Shown here: positions 34,353 through 42,538 of the stretch, in pieces | Numbering within the stretch: the first letter of the stretch is position 1 | How the letters are laid out: each line of letters begins with the position of its first letter | Source of the DNA: an uncultured Bradyrhizobium sp. | GTDB lineage: Bacteria > Pseudomonadota > Alphaproteobacteria > Rhizobiales > Xanthobacteraceae | DNA length: 64,000 bases | Direction of reading: 5' to 3' | NCBI RefSeq assembly: GCF_947648125.1 | Contig: NZ_CANSMR010000012.1 | Coordinates: forward strand, 62,001 to 126,000 | Translations under genes and position numbers: made by a program | The notes under the pieces: generated by a model | The model's input: the letters and a program-made list of their open reading frames with translations, nothing else | What the model was told of the DNA's origin: nothing | Databases searched by the model: none

Positions 34353-35480
34353 TTACGCCTGCGCCAACTCGCCGTGCACGGGATAATCCGTGTAGCCCTT
34401 CTCCTCGCCGGCATAGAAGGTCGCGCGGTTGTACTTGGTCAGCGGATAGCCGCGCTGCAGGCGGTGCGGCAGGTCCGGGTTGGAGATGAAATAGCGGCCG
34501 AACGCGATCGCATCGGCATGGCCTTCCGCAACCGCGCTCTGCGCGCTGTCACCGACGAAATTGCCGGCCGTGATCAGGACACCGCTCCACATCGGGCGGT
34601 ACAGCACCATCGCAGACGGCACATTCTGCCAGTCGACCTCGGCACGGCCGGTGCCCGAGGCGCGCGGCTCGATGAAATGCAGATAGGCGAGGCCGAACTT
34701 GTCCAGCGCCTTGATGGCGTGGCTGTAGAGCGGCATCGGATCGGCCTCGCCGCTGCCATTGGCTATGCCGTAGGGCGAGAGCCGTACGCCGACGCGGTTG
34801 GCGCCCCAGACCTCGGTCACCGCCTGCGCCACTTCCAGCAGGAAGCGGACGCGGTTCTCGATCGAGCCGCCATACTGGTCGGTCCGCAGGTTGCTGCGGG
34901 ATTGCAGGAACTGCTCGATCAGATAGCCATTGGCGCCGTGGATCTCGACACCATCGAAGCCTGCGGCGAGCGCGTTCTTCGCGCCCTGCCGATAGGCCTC
35001 GACCATCAGGGCGACCTCGCCGGTCTCGAGCGCGCGCGGCGTCTCGTAGTCGACCACCTTGCCATCCGCCGTCATGCACTTGAATTCGGAGGGAATCGCG
35101 ACCGCCGACGGCGCCACCGGCAGCGCGCCATCCGGCTGGAACGAGGAATGCGAGACGCGGCCGACGTGCCAGAGCTGCAGGAAGATCAGCCCGCCCTTGG
35201 CGTGCACCGCATCCACCACCTCGCGCCAGCCCGCGATCTGGGCCTCGCTGTAAATGCCGGGGACGCCGGGATTGCCGAAGCCGGTGGCGACCACCGGCGA
35301 GGCTTCCGCGATGAGCAGGCCGCCCGGCGTGGCGCGCTGCGCGTAATATTCCGCGTTCATCGGCCGCGGCGCGAGGCTCGGCCGCGCCGCCCGCATCCGC
35401 GTCAGCGGCGCCATCACGACGCGATGCTTCAGCTCATAGGGACCGACCTTGAGCGGCGAAAACAACGATGGAGAACTCAT
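34353..35480 (-). CDS. Old yellow enzyme-family alkene reductase (NemA-like)
   Basis: A 375-residue FMN-dependent (beta/alpha)8 oxidoreductase. APLTRMRA near residue 24, LQLWHVGRVSH near 100, the H-x-x-N pair in VEIHGANGYLIEQFLQ near 180, and RTDQYGGSIENR near 205 are hallmark blocks. Such enzymes reduce activated C=C bonds and nitro compounds with NADPH. Start at 35480 chosen because the longer frame passes into the tandem repeats at 35521-35631. Stands alone. Confidence 0.93.
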   Translation of the reverse strand: MSSPSLFSPLKVGPYELKHRVVMAPLTRMRAARPSLAPRPMNAEYYAQRATPGGLLIAEASPVVATGFGNPGVPGIYSEAQIAGWREVVDAVHAKGGLIFLQLWHVGRVSHSSFQPDGALPVAPSAVAIPSEFKCMTADGKVVDYETPRALETGEVALMVEAYRQGAKNALAAGFDGVEIHGANGYLIEQFLQSRSNLRTDQYGGSIENRVRFLLEVAQAVTEVWGANRVGVRLSPYGIANGSGEADPMPLYSHAIKALDKFGLAYLHFIEPRASGTGRAEVDWQNVPSAMVLYRPMWSGVLITAGNFVGDSAQSAVAEGHADAIAFGRYFISNPDLPHRLQRGYPLTKYNRATFYAGEEKGYTDYPVHGELAQA

Positions 35481-35520
35481 GCCTACCCCAAATATTCTTG
35501 TGTGGTTTCCGTTATATTTT

Positions 35521-35631
35521 GGGCATGATCTTTCGGAAAACCGGTGCCCACTTTTCCGGATCATGCCCGTTAGAGCGTGGGCATGACCCGCCCGGAAAAC
35601 CGGTTACCATTTTTCCGGACCATGCCCGTTA
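35521..35631. repeat. Tandem pair of GGGCATGA...CATGCCCGTTA elements
   Basis: Two copies of about 52 bases, 35521-35572 and 35579-35631, share CGGAAAACCGGT, TTTTCCGGA and CATGCCCGTTA. Each copy is an imperfect palindrome. A third, isolated copy is at 25439-25486. Confidence 0.8.
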
Positions 35632-35661
35632 TGTCACGGGTTCATCTTGTTCGCAAAAGCA

Positions 35662-35678
35662 GGTAGTGGCAATCTACC
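35662..35678. promoter_or_regulatory. Inverted repeat upstream of the ModE-like gene
   Basis: GGTAG at 35662-35666 and CTACC at 35674-35678 with a 7-base spacer, 21 bases before the start codon. A possible autoregulatory site; the arms are short. Confidence 0.3.
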
Positions 35679-35699
35679 GAACTGACAAGCAGGCTTGCC

Positions 35700-36083
35700 A
35701 TGTCGAAAACGAGCGCCACATCGCTCCCCTCGTTGAGCGTCCGCATCGATCTCGATGCCGAAGACCGCATCGGACCGGGCAAGATCCTGCTGCTCGAGCA
35801 GATCAAGGAATGCGGGTCGATCTCCGCCGCCGGCCGCGCCATGGACATGAGCTACAAGCGCGCCTGGGACCTGGTCGACGAGATCAACCGCATCTGCCGC
35901 CAGGCGGCGGTGGAACGCCAGACCGGCGGCAAGAACGGCGGCGGCGCAGTGCTGACCCCGTTCGGCCTCTCTTTGGTGGCGCGCTACCGCAAGATCGAGC
36001 GCGATGCGGCAACCGCCGTGCGCAAGGATCTCGAGGCCCTGCGCAGCGACATCGGCAAGCCGAAGAAGGCCGCGGGGCGGTAA
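35700..36083 (+). CDS. ModE-type winged-helix regulator, DNA-binding domain only
   Basis: A 127-residue protein matching the N-terminal DNA-binding domain of ModE: RIGPGKILLLEQIKECGSIS, then AAGRAMDMSYKRAWDLVDEI (residues about 42-61) and a wing containing GGKNGGGAVLTPFG. ModE's C-terminal molybdate-binding (MOP) domains are absent, so molybdate sensing is not built in. Such stand-alone proteins are often annotated as molybdate regulators, which is only a guess here. No Mo gene is adjacent, though Mo genes lie at 53-57 kb. Confidence 0.85.
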   Translation: MSKTSATSLPSLSVRIDLDAEDRIGPGKILLLEQIKECGSISAAGRAMDMSYKRAWDLVDEINRICRQAAVERQTGGKNGGGAVLTPFGLSLVARYRKIERDAATAVRKDLEALRSDIGKPKKAAGR

Positions 36084-36384
36084 ACGCAACAACCGGCGGC
36101 CGGCGCAAGGGACGCGTTGCGAAAATATCGAAAACAACCCCATGCAAAGTAGCCGGCGGCGGCCGGCGCTCGACAAGGCAACTTGACGCGTCGGGCAAAT
36201 CAGGGGTATTTTTCTAATATTCCGAAATCATGCAGGCGAAATAACACCAGCGTTGTGTGGTGAGGGGCTTCACTCCGCGAGCACGCCGAACGTTGACCTG
36301 TACCCCCTCACCCGCCGCGCAAGAGCGCGGCGACCTCTCCCCGCAAGCGGGGAGAGGTAAGAAAGCCGCAGTCGAACCGAACGC
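36084..36384. other. Intergenic region with a partial palindromic element
   Basis: No gene is seen in the 301 bases. At 36303-36360 a block GACCTCTCCCCGCAAGCGGG and on, with a CGCCGCGC/GCGCGGCG stem, resembles the CTCTCCCGCTTGCGG family but is shorter. The part 36180-36250 is relatively A/T-rich (GGGGTATTTTTCTAATATTC). Confidence 0.55.
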
Positions 36385-37881
36385 CTAACCGGTCTTGATC
36401 CAGACCGCCTTGACGTTGAGGTATTCCTCGACGTGCTGCTTGCCGGACTCGCGGCCGTAGCCGCTCATCTTGTAGCCACCGAACGGCACCGCCGGATCCA
36501 TCGCCTGGTAGCAATTGACCCAGACCGAGCCGGCGCGCAGCGCTTTCGCGACCTGGTGCGCCTTGCTGACATTGGTGGTCCAGACACCGGAGCCGAGGCC
36601 GAAGGTAGTGGCATTGGCGCGCTTGATCAGCTCGTCCGGATCCTTGAACGAGATCGCCGAGATCACCGGGCCGAAGATCTCCTCCTGCGCGATGCGCATG
36701 TTGTCCTGCACATTGGCAAACACCGTCGGCTGCACGAAATAGCCCTTCGACAGCGCGCCCTCGGTGAGGCGGCCGCCGCCGGCCAGCGCCTTGGCGCCTT
36801 CCTTCTGGCCGATGTCGAGATAGCCGGACACACGGTCCATCTGCTGCTGCGACACCAAGGGGCCGATCTGGGTGTTGGGATCGAGGCCGTTGCCGACCTG
36901 CAGCTTCTTGCCGAACTCGGCGACGCGGCCGACGAACTCGTCATAGACCTTCTGCTCGACGAACAGCCGCGTGCCGGCGCTGCAGATCTGGCCGGAATTG
37001 GCGAACACCGCCATCGCAGCCCCCGGCACCGCGGCGTCGAGATCGGCGTCGGCGAACACGATGTCCGGCGACTTGCCGCCGAGCTCGAGCGAGACGCGCT
37101 TGAGGTTGCCGGCCGAGGCACGGATGATCGATTGTCCCGTGACGTGCGAGCCGGTGAAGGCGACCTTGTCGACGTCGGGGTGCGAGGCGAGCGCGGCGCC
37201 CGCGGTCTCGCCATAGCCCGGCACGACGTTGACGACGCCGGGCGGAATGCCGGCCTCCATGCAGAGCTCGCCGATGCGCAGCGAGGTCAGCGGCGATTCC
37301 TCGGCCGGCTTCAGCACCACGGTGCAGCCGGTCGCGATCGCCGGGCCGATCTTCCAGATCGAGGCGGTCAGCGGCCCGTTCCAGGGGATGATGGCGCCGA
37401 CCACGCCGATCGGCTCCTTCAGCGTGTAGGAGAATATCTCGCCGGCCAGCGAGTTCTCGATGGTCTCGCCGTGGATCGCGGTGGCCTGGCCGGCGTAGTA
37501 GCGCAGCATGCCGAGCGCGCGCAGCTTATTGCCGCGGGTGCGGCTGATCGGTGCGCCCATGTCGAGCGTGTCGAGCTGGGACAGTTCCTCGAAATTGGCC
37601 TCAACCAGCTCGGCGAGCTTGAGCAGCATGTTCTGCCGCTCGAACGGCTTCACCTTGCTCCACGGCCCTTCGAAGGCGCGACGCGCCGCCGCGACCGCAC
37701 GGTTGATGTCCTCGGCATCGCCCTCGGCGACGGAGGCGAGCAATTCGCCGGTGGCGGGGTTGTGGGTTTCGAACTTCTTGCCGGAGGCGGCGTCGACCCA
37801 TTTGCCGTCGATCAGCATCTTTTTGTAGGAGCCATCGGCATAAGGATGGCGCGTGATCGGAATAGCCTGCGAAACAGCCAT
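36385..37881 (-). CDS. Aldehyde dehydrogenase, NAD(P)-dependent
   Basis: A 498-residue ALDH-superfamily enzyme. IIPWNGPLTASIWKIGPAIA near residue 165, the cofactor loop FTGSHVTGQ near 243, the general-base Glu in LELGGKSP near 266 and the nucleophilic Cys in NSGQICSAGTRLFVEQ near 300 are all present. Length and sequence suit the class 1/2 or phenylacetaldehyde dehydrogenase-like group; the substrate is not fixed. Divergent from an SDR gene, with a dispersed repeat between them. Confidence 0.93.
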   Translation of the reverse strand: MAVSQAIPITRHPYADGSYKKMLIDGKWVDAASGKKFETHNPATGELLASVAEGDAEDINRAVAAARRAFEGPWSKVKPFERQNMLLKLAELVEANFEELSQLDTLDMGAPISRTRGNKLRALGMLRYYAGQATAIHGETIENSLAGEIFSYTLKEPIGVVGAIIPWNGPLTASIWKIGPAIATGCTVVLKPAEESPLTSLRIGELCMEAGIPPGVVNVVPGYGETAGAALASHPDVDKVAFTGSHVTGQSIIRASAGNLKRVSLELGGKSPDIVFADADLDAAVPGAAMAVFANSGQICSAGTRLFVEQKVYDEFVGRVAEFGKKLQVGNGLDPNTQIGPLVSQQQMDRVSGYLDIGQKEGAKALAGGGRLTEGALSKGYFVQPTVFANVQDNMRIAQEEIFGPVISAISFKDPDELIKRANATTFGLGSGVWTTNVSKAHQVAKALRAGSVWVNCYQAMDPAVPFGGYKMSGYGRESGKQHVEEYLNVKAVWIKTG

Positions 37882-38052
37882 GTTTGCACTCCCTGTAAAA
37901 TGTCGGCTGAGGTCTTTTGGAAGCGTTATATCGGCGATTCTACAGCGCGGGCGCGAAACCGTAAAGCGAAGCAAGCGTTGTCGAGGGTGGCGCGCATGAA
38001 AACCTCCCATGCACCTGCGTGCATGGTGGGTGCGATATGCTAGGTAAGGGTC

Positions 38053-38114
38053 TTCTTGTTTGACGCGTTTTCTTCACGCGAACCGGGAACCACTTCGCTT
38101 GAAAACGCTATGCT
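38053..38114. repeat. Dispersed element, CTTGTTTGACGCGTTTTC orientation
   Basis: About 60 bases (CTTGTTTGACGCGTTTTCTT through CTTGAAAACGCTATGCTA) whose reverse complement matches 42477-42535. The copies carry promoter-like words such as TTGACG, but this is repeat content. Confidence 0.7.
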
Positions 38115-38147
38115 AACCTCAGCCACAGGTGTGTCCGGAGACCGACG

Positions 38148-38999
38148 ATGCCCCACCCCGTGATATCAGCCAATCATGTTGCCGTGATCACCGGAGGCGC
38201 ATCCGGCATCGGCCTTGCGGCAGCGACGCGGTTTGCGGAAGCCGGCATGAAGGTCTGCATCGCCGATCTCGGCGATGACAGGCTGAAGGCGGCTGCAGCA
38301 AAACTGTCATCCGCCGCACCCGGCGGCGCCGCCGACATCATGACGGCCGCGGTCGATGTCAGCCGCGCCGATGAGGTCGCAGGCCTTGAGGCCGCCGTCG
38401 CGAAAAAGTTCGGCGGCACCGACATCCTGATGAACAATGCCGGCATCCAGCCCGGCAGCGCGATGTTCGGGCCCGCGGCCAATTGGCAGCGCATCCTGGG
38501 CGTCAATCTCTGGGGCGTGATCAACGGCACGCAGGCGTTTGCGCCCAACATGATCAAGCGCGGCCGGCCGGGGCTGATCATCAATACCGGCTCCAAGCAG
38601 GGCATCACCACGCCGCCAGGCGATCCCGCCTACAACGTCTCCAAGGCCGGCGTGAAGGCGTTTACTGAAGCGCTACAGCACGAGCTGCGCAACACCGACG
38701 GCTGCAAGATCACGGCGCATCTCTTGATCCCGGGCTTTGTCTTTACCGGGCTGACCGCGCGCGGCCGCACCGAGAAGCCGGCCGGCGCCTGGACAGCGGA
38801 GCAGACCGTCGACTTCATGATCGAGCACCTCAAATCCGGCGATTTCTATATCCTCTGCCCCGACAACGACGTGCCGCGCGCGCTCGACGAGCGCCGCATC
38901 CTCTGGGCCGCCGGCGACATCGTCGAGAACCGCCCGCCGCTGTCGCGCTGGCATCCGGATTTCGGCGACGCGTTCGCCGCGTTCGTGAAGGGGAAGTGA
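38148..38999 (+). CDS. Short-chain dehydrogenase/reductase
   Basis: A 283-residue classical SDR. Cofactor motif TGGASGIG at residues 15-22, NNAG near 98, catalytic Ser in NTGSKQG near 147, and YNVSK near 163. CGGAGACCGACG precedes the ATG. The second strand ends in IADLGDD, with an acidic residue that favours NAD(H). Substrate unknown. Divergent from the aldehyde dehydrogenase, so the two may form an alcohol-to-aldehyde-to-acid route (inference). Confidence 0.92.
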   Translation: MPHPVISANHVAVITGGASGIGLAAATRFAEAGMKVCIADLGDDRLKAAAAKLSSAAPGGAADIMTAAVDVSRADEVAGLEAAVAKKFGGTDILMNNAGIQPGSAMFGPAANWQRILGVNLWGVINGTQAFAPNMIKRGRPGLIINTGSKQGITTPPGDPAYNVSKAGVKAFTEALQHELRNTDGCKITAHLLIPGFVFTGLTARGRTEKPAGAWTAEQTVDFMIEHLKSGDFYILCPDNDVPRALDERRILWAAGDIVENRPPLSRWHPDFGDAFAAFVKGK

Positions 39000-39029
39000 A
39001 TTCGCAGGATGGGCTAACTCACCCTATCC

Positions 39030-39162
39030 CCATTCGTGCTGTCATCGCCCGGCTTGACCGGGCGATCCAGTATTCCAGAGACTTCAGTGCCTAACCGAGG
39101 GGCCGCGGCGTACTGGATGCCCCGCATGAAGCGGGGCATGACAGCGGAATATATGGCGGACA
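39030..39162. repeat. Long palindromic element, copy 2 of an inverted pair
   Basis: The reverse complement of 18483-18618. The stem core CTGTCATCGCCCGGCTTGAC...GGGGCATGACAG is at 39039-39144. Only scattered differences, mostly in the centre. Confidence 0.85.
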
Positions 39163-39169
39163 GTAGAAT

Positions 39170-39257
39170 CGTAGGATGGGTAGAGCGAAGCGAAACCCAT
39201 CATCTGTCGTGCGGCACGCCGTTTGACGGGTATCGCTGCGCTCCACCCATCCTACGC
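39170..39257. repeat. Palindromic element, GTAGGATGGGTAGAGCGAAG family, copy 2
   Basis: Arms GTAGGATGGGTAGAGCG and GCGCTCCACCCATCCTAC; it shares GAAGCGAAACCCATCAT-type sequence with 6325-6408. Together with the preceding element it fills the gap between the SDR gene and the next gene. Confidence 0.75.
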
Positions 39258-39269
39258 ACCACGCACTCC

Positions 39270-39650
39270 CTAATTCGCCCGCACCCGCACCGGCGTTGCC
39301 GGCTGCGCCACCAGCGCCTCGCCGAGCTCGCTCTGCTGGGCGCGCGGGATCGAGAAGCAGACGCTGAAGCCGTCCGACGTCTTGAGCGTCATCATGCCAT
39401 GGGCCGGATCGGTCGACTGCTCGAGCACCCATGAATCCAGGGGATAGGCGTAGCGCAAGCTCTGGTCGCCGAAACGGGTCTGCAGCGCCTTGCTGATCAG
39501 CCCCGGCAGCGTCATCACCAGCGCGCCGACCTGGTTGATCGACAGGCGGATGGTTGCGGGCTCCCCCTTGCCGTCGACGAATCCCAGCGAGATGGCGCAG
39601 CCGTCGGGCGCGACTTCGCAGGTGGTGAGCTCCTGGGTTTCGATCTGCAT
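39270..39650 (-). CDS. Small soluble protein of unknown function
   Basis: About 126 residues (MQIETQELTTCEVAPDG...), no signal peptide or membrane segment. Recognisable are ATIRLSINQVGALVMTLPGL near residue 39, LRYAYPLDSWVLEQSTD near 70, and DGFSVCFSIP near 100, which read as an all-beta fold. I do not recognise a family. The ATG at 39650 has GGAG upstream; an in-frame ATG at 39668 with GAAG is the alternative. Divergent from the second aldehyde dehydrogenase. Confidence 0.7.
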   Translation of the reverse strand: MQIETQELTTCEVAPDGCAISLGFVDGKGEPATIRLSINQVGALVMTLPGLISKALQTRFGDQSLRYAYPLDSWVLEQSTDPAHGMMTLKTSDGFSVCFSIPRAQQSELGEALVAQPATPVRVRAN

Positions 39651-39827
39651 GCCGGCACTCCGGATCATTTCTTCGTTATATTTGTAAATATATATCGCTC
39701 GGCTGGCCGCCGTCCAGCCGTTATTCGGGGAGCATCTTTGGCCGTGGCCCGCCCGTCGCAATCGTGATATACGACGAGATATAGCGAGGCCCGCGAAGGG
39801 CCCGTTTGACCAGGGAGAGCAAAGCCT

Positions 39828-41237
39828 ATGAGTGATTACAAGCTTCTCATCGACGGCAAGATGGTACCCGGCGACCAGACCATGCCGGTGCTCAATCCGG
39901 CGACCGAAGAGGTGGTGGCGCAATGCCCCCGCGCCTCCAAGGAGCAGCTCGACAAGGCCGTCGCCGCCGCGAAGGCCGCCTACCCGGCATGGGCCGCTAC
40001 GCCGATGGAAGAGCGCCGCAAGCTCATCATCAAGATGGCCGAGGCGATCGAGGCCAACACCAACGAACTCGCCCACATCCTGACCAGCGAACAGGGCAAG
40101 CCGCTCGCGGACGCTACCGGCGAGGTCATGGGCATGGCGGGCTTCTTCCGCTATCTCGGCTCGCTCGATCTGCCGATGCGCGTGGTCGAGGATTCCGGCG
40201 ACCGCAAGGTCGAGGCCTATCGCCGCCCGCTCGGCGTGGTCGGCGCGATCATTCCCTGGAACTATCCGCTGCTGATCCTGGCGTTCAAGCTGCCGTCGGC
40301 ACTGCTCGCCGGCAACACCCTGGTGGTGAAGCCTGCGCCCACCACGCCGCTGGCTTCGCTGCGCTTTGCCGAGTTAGTCAAGGACATCCTGCCGAAGGGC
40401 GTGCTCAACTTCATCGCCGACGCCAACGATCTCGGCGATCACATGACCAAGCACCCTGACATCCGCAAGATCTCCTTCACCGGCTCGACCGCAACCGGCC
40501 AGAAGGTGATGGCGAGCGCATCGCAGACGTTGAAGCGGATCACGCTCGAGCTCGGCGGCAACGACGCCGGCATCGTGCTCGACGACGTGGATCCGAAGAA
40601 GGTCGCGCCCGGCATCTTCGAGGGCGCGTTCCAGAACTCCGGCCAGGTCTGCCTCGCCATCAAGCGGCTTTATGTGCACGAGTCGGTCTATGACGAGATC
40701 TGCAACGAACTGGTCGCGATTGCGAAGAACACCGTCGTCGATGACGGCTCCAAGCAGGGCACCAAGCTCGGCCCGCTGCAGAACAAGATGCAGTACGAGA
40801 AGGTGAAGGCGTTCCTCGACGACGCCCGCAAGAACGGCAATGTGATCGCCGGCGGCGCCGCGATGGACCGCCCCGGCTATTTCATCGAGCCGACCATCGT
40901 GCGCGACATCAAGGAAGGCTCCAAGCTGGTCGACGAGGAGCAGTTCGGCCCCGTGCTGCCTGTCATCAAGTATTCCGACAAGGATGACGTGATCCGCCGC
41001 GCCAACGCCACCACCTACGGCCTCGGTGCGTCGGTCTGGTCGTCGGACATCAAGCGGGCGCACGAGATCGCGACCCAGATCGAGGCCGGCACGGTGTGGA
41101 TCAACAAGCACCTCGACATGGCCCCGAACATTCCGTTCGGCGGCGCCAAGCAATCGGGCATCGGCACCGAATTCGCCGAGGAAGGTCTCGCCGAATTCAC
41201 CCAGCTGCAGATCATCAACGGCCCGCCGGCCGCCTGA
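39828..41237 (+). CDS. Aldehyde dehydrogenase, second copy
   Basis: A 469-residue ALDH-family enzyme with IIPWNYPLLILAFKLPSALL near residue 143, FTGSTATGQ near 218, LELGGNDAG (general-base Glu near 243) and NSGQVCLAIKRLYVHE (nucleophilic Cys near 277). The LAIKRLYV block after the Cys is seen in the betaine/gamma-aminobutyraldehyde or aliphatic ALDH groups. CAGGGAGAGC precedes the ATG. Substrate unknown. The DUF2478 gene starts 71 bases after its stop. Confidence 0.92.
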   Translation: MSDYKLLIDGKMVPGDQTMPVLNPATEEVVAQCPRASKEQLDKAVAAAKAAYPAWAATPMEERRKLIIKMAEAIEANTNELAHILTSEQGKPLADATGEVMGMAGFFRYLGSLDLPMRVVEDSGDRKVEAYRRPLGVVGAIIPWNYPLLILAFKLPSALLAGNTLVVKPAPTTPLASLRFAELVKDILPKGVLNFIADANDLGDHMTKHPDIRKISFTGSTATGQKVMASASQTLKRITLELGGNDAGIVLDDVDPKKVAPGIFEGAFQNSGQVCLAIKRLYVHESVYDEICNELVAIAKNTVVDDGSKQGTKLGPLQNKMQYEKVKAFLDDARKNGNVIAGGAAMDRPGYFIEPTIVRDIKEGSKLVDEEQFGPVLPVIKYSDKDDVIRRANATTYGLGASVWSSDIKRAHEIATQIEAGTVWINKHLDMAPNIPFGGAKQSGIGTEFAEEGLAEFTQLQIINGPPAA

Positions 41238-41308
41238 TCCGAAAACATGCGGCCGCGACGCCCCGGCGCCGCGGCCGCCTCTTTTCTTAACAACGAACAG
41301 AGCCCATC

Positions 41309-41884
41309 ATGTTCGATGCCCAATGCGACCTTGCCGCTCTGGTCTATGACGACAATGACGATCCCGACGCCATCCTGCGCGACTTTGCCGGCGAGCTGAA
41401 GGCGCACGGCGCGCGCGTGGTTGGTATGGTACAGACCGGCCAATGCGCCGATTCCAGCCTGTCGGCGGTGCTGGTCCACAGCGGCGAGACGCTGCTGCTG
41501 GCGCAGCCGCCGAGCCCAAGTACTACAAATTCTGGCGCCACCGGCTGCAAGCTCGATCTGTCGCGGCTGCAGGACGCCGGCATCCGCGTCGCCGACGCGC
41601 TCGCTGAAGGCGCCGATCTCGTCATCGTCAACCGGTTCGGCAAGCGGGAACGCAACGGCAAGGGCCTTGGCTTTGTGATCGAACGCGCGCTCGACGCCGA
41701 TATTCCCGTCGTGATCGCGGTGTCACGCCAAAGCTTTGCCGACTGGATCAAATTCGCCGGCGGCATGAGCGTGAAGCTCGCCTGCGACCGCCACGCGCTG
41801 AATGCCTGGTGGCGCAACGTCTCGCTGCGGACCGCGGCCCGGATCGCGCCGGATCACACCACGGTCTGCGAGGCGTTCAAGTAA
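41309..41884 (+). CDS. DUF2478-family protein
   Basis: A 191-residue soluble protein. The blocks LAALVYDDNDDPDAILRDFA near residue 8, DLVIVNRFGKRERNGKGLGF near 107 and VSRQSFADWIKFAGGMSVKL near 137 fit DUF2478. As I recall, members are annotated near molybdenum-transport genes and resemble nucleoside-triphosphatases; I cannot see a complete Walker A motif. It lies behind an aldehyde dehydrogenase here, so the context gives little support for a Mo role. Confidence 0.8.
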   Translation: MFDAQCDLAALVYDDNDDPDAILRDFAGELKAHGARVVGMVQTGQCADSSLSAVLVHSGETLLLAQPPSPSTTNSGATGCKLDLSRLQDAGIRVADALAEGADLVIVNRFGKRERNGKGLGFVIERALDADIPVVIAVSRQSFADWIKFAGGMSVKLACDRHALNAWWRNVSLRTAARIAPDHTTVCEAFK

Positions 41885-41930
41885 AGGTGCTTTGTGGGGT
41901 TACGCTCTGCCACCCCACCTGCGGACCATC

Positions 41931-41977
41931 ACCGTCATCCCCGCGCAAAGGCTTCACCTTTGCGCGGGGATGACGGT
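41931..41977. terminator. Strong hairpin after the DUF2478 gene
   Basis: ACCGTCATCCCCGCGCAAAG pairs with CTTTGCGCGGGGATGACGGT around a short GCTTCAC loop: a perfect stem of about 20 base pairs. It lies between convergent genes. There is no T-run, so it may be another REP-type element that serves as a mRNA end. Confidence 0.5.
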
Positions 41978-42005
41978 GTGAGAATTGTAGCGAGCGGCCT
42001 TCCCA

Positions 42006-42130
42006 CGCTGTCGTCCTGGCGAAAGCCAGGACCCATAACCACCGAATTCGATTGAGAGTGCGATAGTGGCCCCAGCGTCGCACAACAACAAGCAGTTGGG
42101 GTAATGGGTCCTGGCTTTCGCCAGGACGAC
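42006..42130. repeat. Palindromic element, CGTCCTGGCGAAAGCCAGG family
   Basis: Arms CTGTCGTCCTGGCGAAAGCC and GGCTTTCGCCAGGACGAC, inner CCCATAACC-type sequence, and GTGGCCCCAGCGTCGCAC in the middle. The same plan as 2518-2653. Confidence 0.8.
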
Positions 42131-42176
42131 GCCGAATACATTCGCATTCTCTCAGGATGACGGAAGCGAGGCTCGC

Positions 42177-42383
42177 TTACAGCGTTTCCTGCTTGTGGTC
42201 ACAGTTCTTGCAGGTGAACTTGACGCGGGACTGGCCCTTTTCCGCCTGCACCCGGTTCGGCGCGCCGCATTTGCCGCAGACGGCCTCGATCCTGGTCGTG
42301 CCCTGCTTGATGACCAGGTTCCGCTTTTCCATGGTCTCGCGGATCAGGCGCTCGGCCTCCTCGCGCAATGATTGCTTCGACAT
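42177..42383 (-). CDS. Small zinc-ribbon protein
   Basis: A 68-residue protein with two CxxC knuckles near residues 37 and 58 (CGKCG and CKNCD), enough for one zinc ribbon. The N-terminal half is a charged helix (REEAERLIRETMEKRNLVIK). Start at 42383 (MSKQ) preferred; an in-frame ATG three codons earlier is possible. Unknown function; could be a nucleic-acid-binding or adaptor protein. Confidence 0.75.
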   Translation of the reverse strand: MSKQSLREEAERLIRETMEKRNLVIKQGTTRIEAVCGKCGAPNRVQAEKGQSRVKFTCKNCDHKQETL

Positions 42384-42476
42384 TAACCCCACCGGTCATT
42401 GGTTTGCGGGCGGCGTCATAGCACGACCCCGTGAAGCTTTGACAGCAGATATCGAGCTCTATTTGTGAGTACATCC

Positions 42477-42535
42477 TAGAGCGTTTTCGAGCGACATGGA
42501 TACCGGTCCACGTAAAGAAAACACGTCAATACAAG
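42477..42535. repeat. Dispersed element, TAGAGCGTTTTCGAGCGA orientation
   Basis: About 59 bases matching the reverse complement of 38053-38114. It ends just before the stop of the nitroreductase-like gene. Confidence 0.7.
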
Positions 42536-42538
42536 AAT

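Noticed and set aside
36433-38043. A 536-codon frame on the plus strand opposite the aldehyde dehydrogenase
   Set aside because: It is an antisense shadow of a clear ALDH gene: Arg/His/Gly/Ala-rich, no domain, no membrane or motif pattern. High GC leaves such frames open.
38053-38114. A promoter-like TTGACG region upstream of the SDR gene
   Set aside because: The block is a dispersed repeat whose inverted copy lies at 42477-42535 at a gene's 3' end, so promoter-like words in it are not specific evidence.
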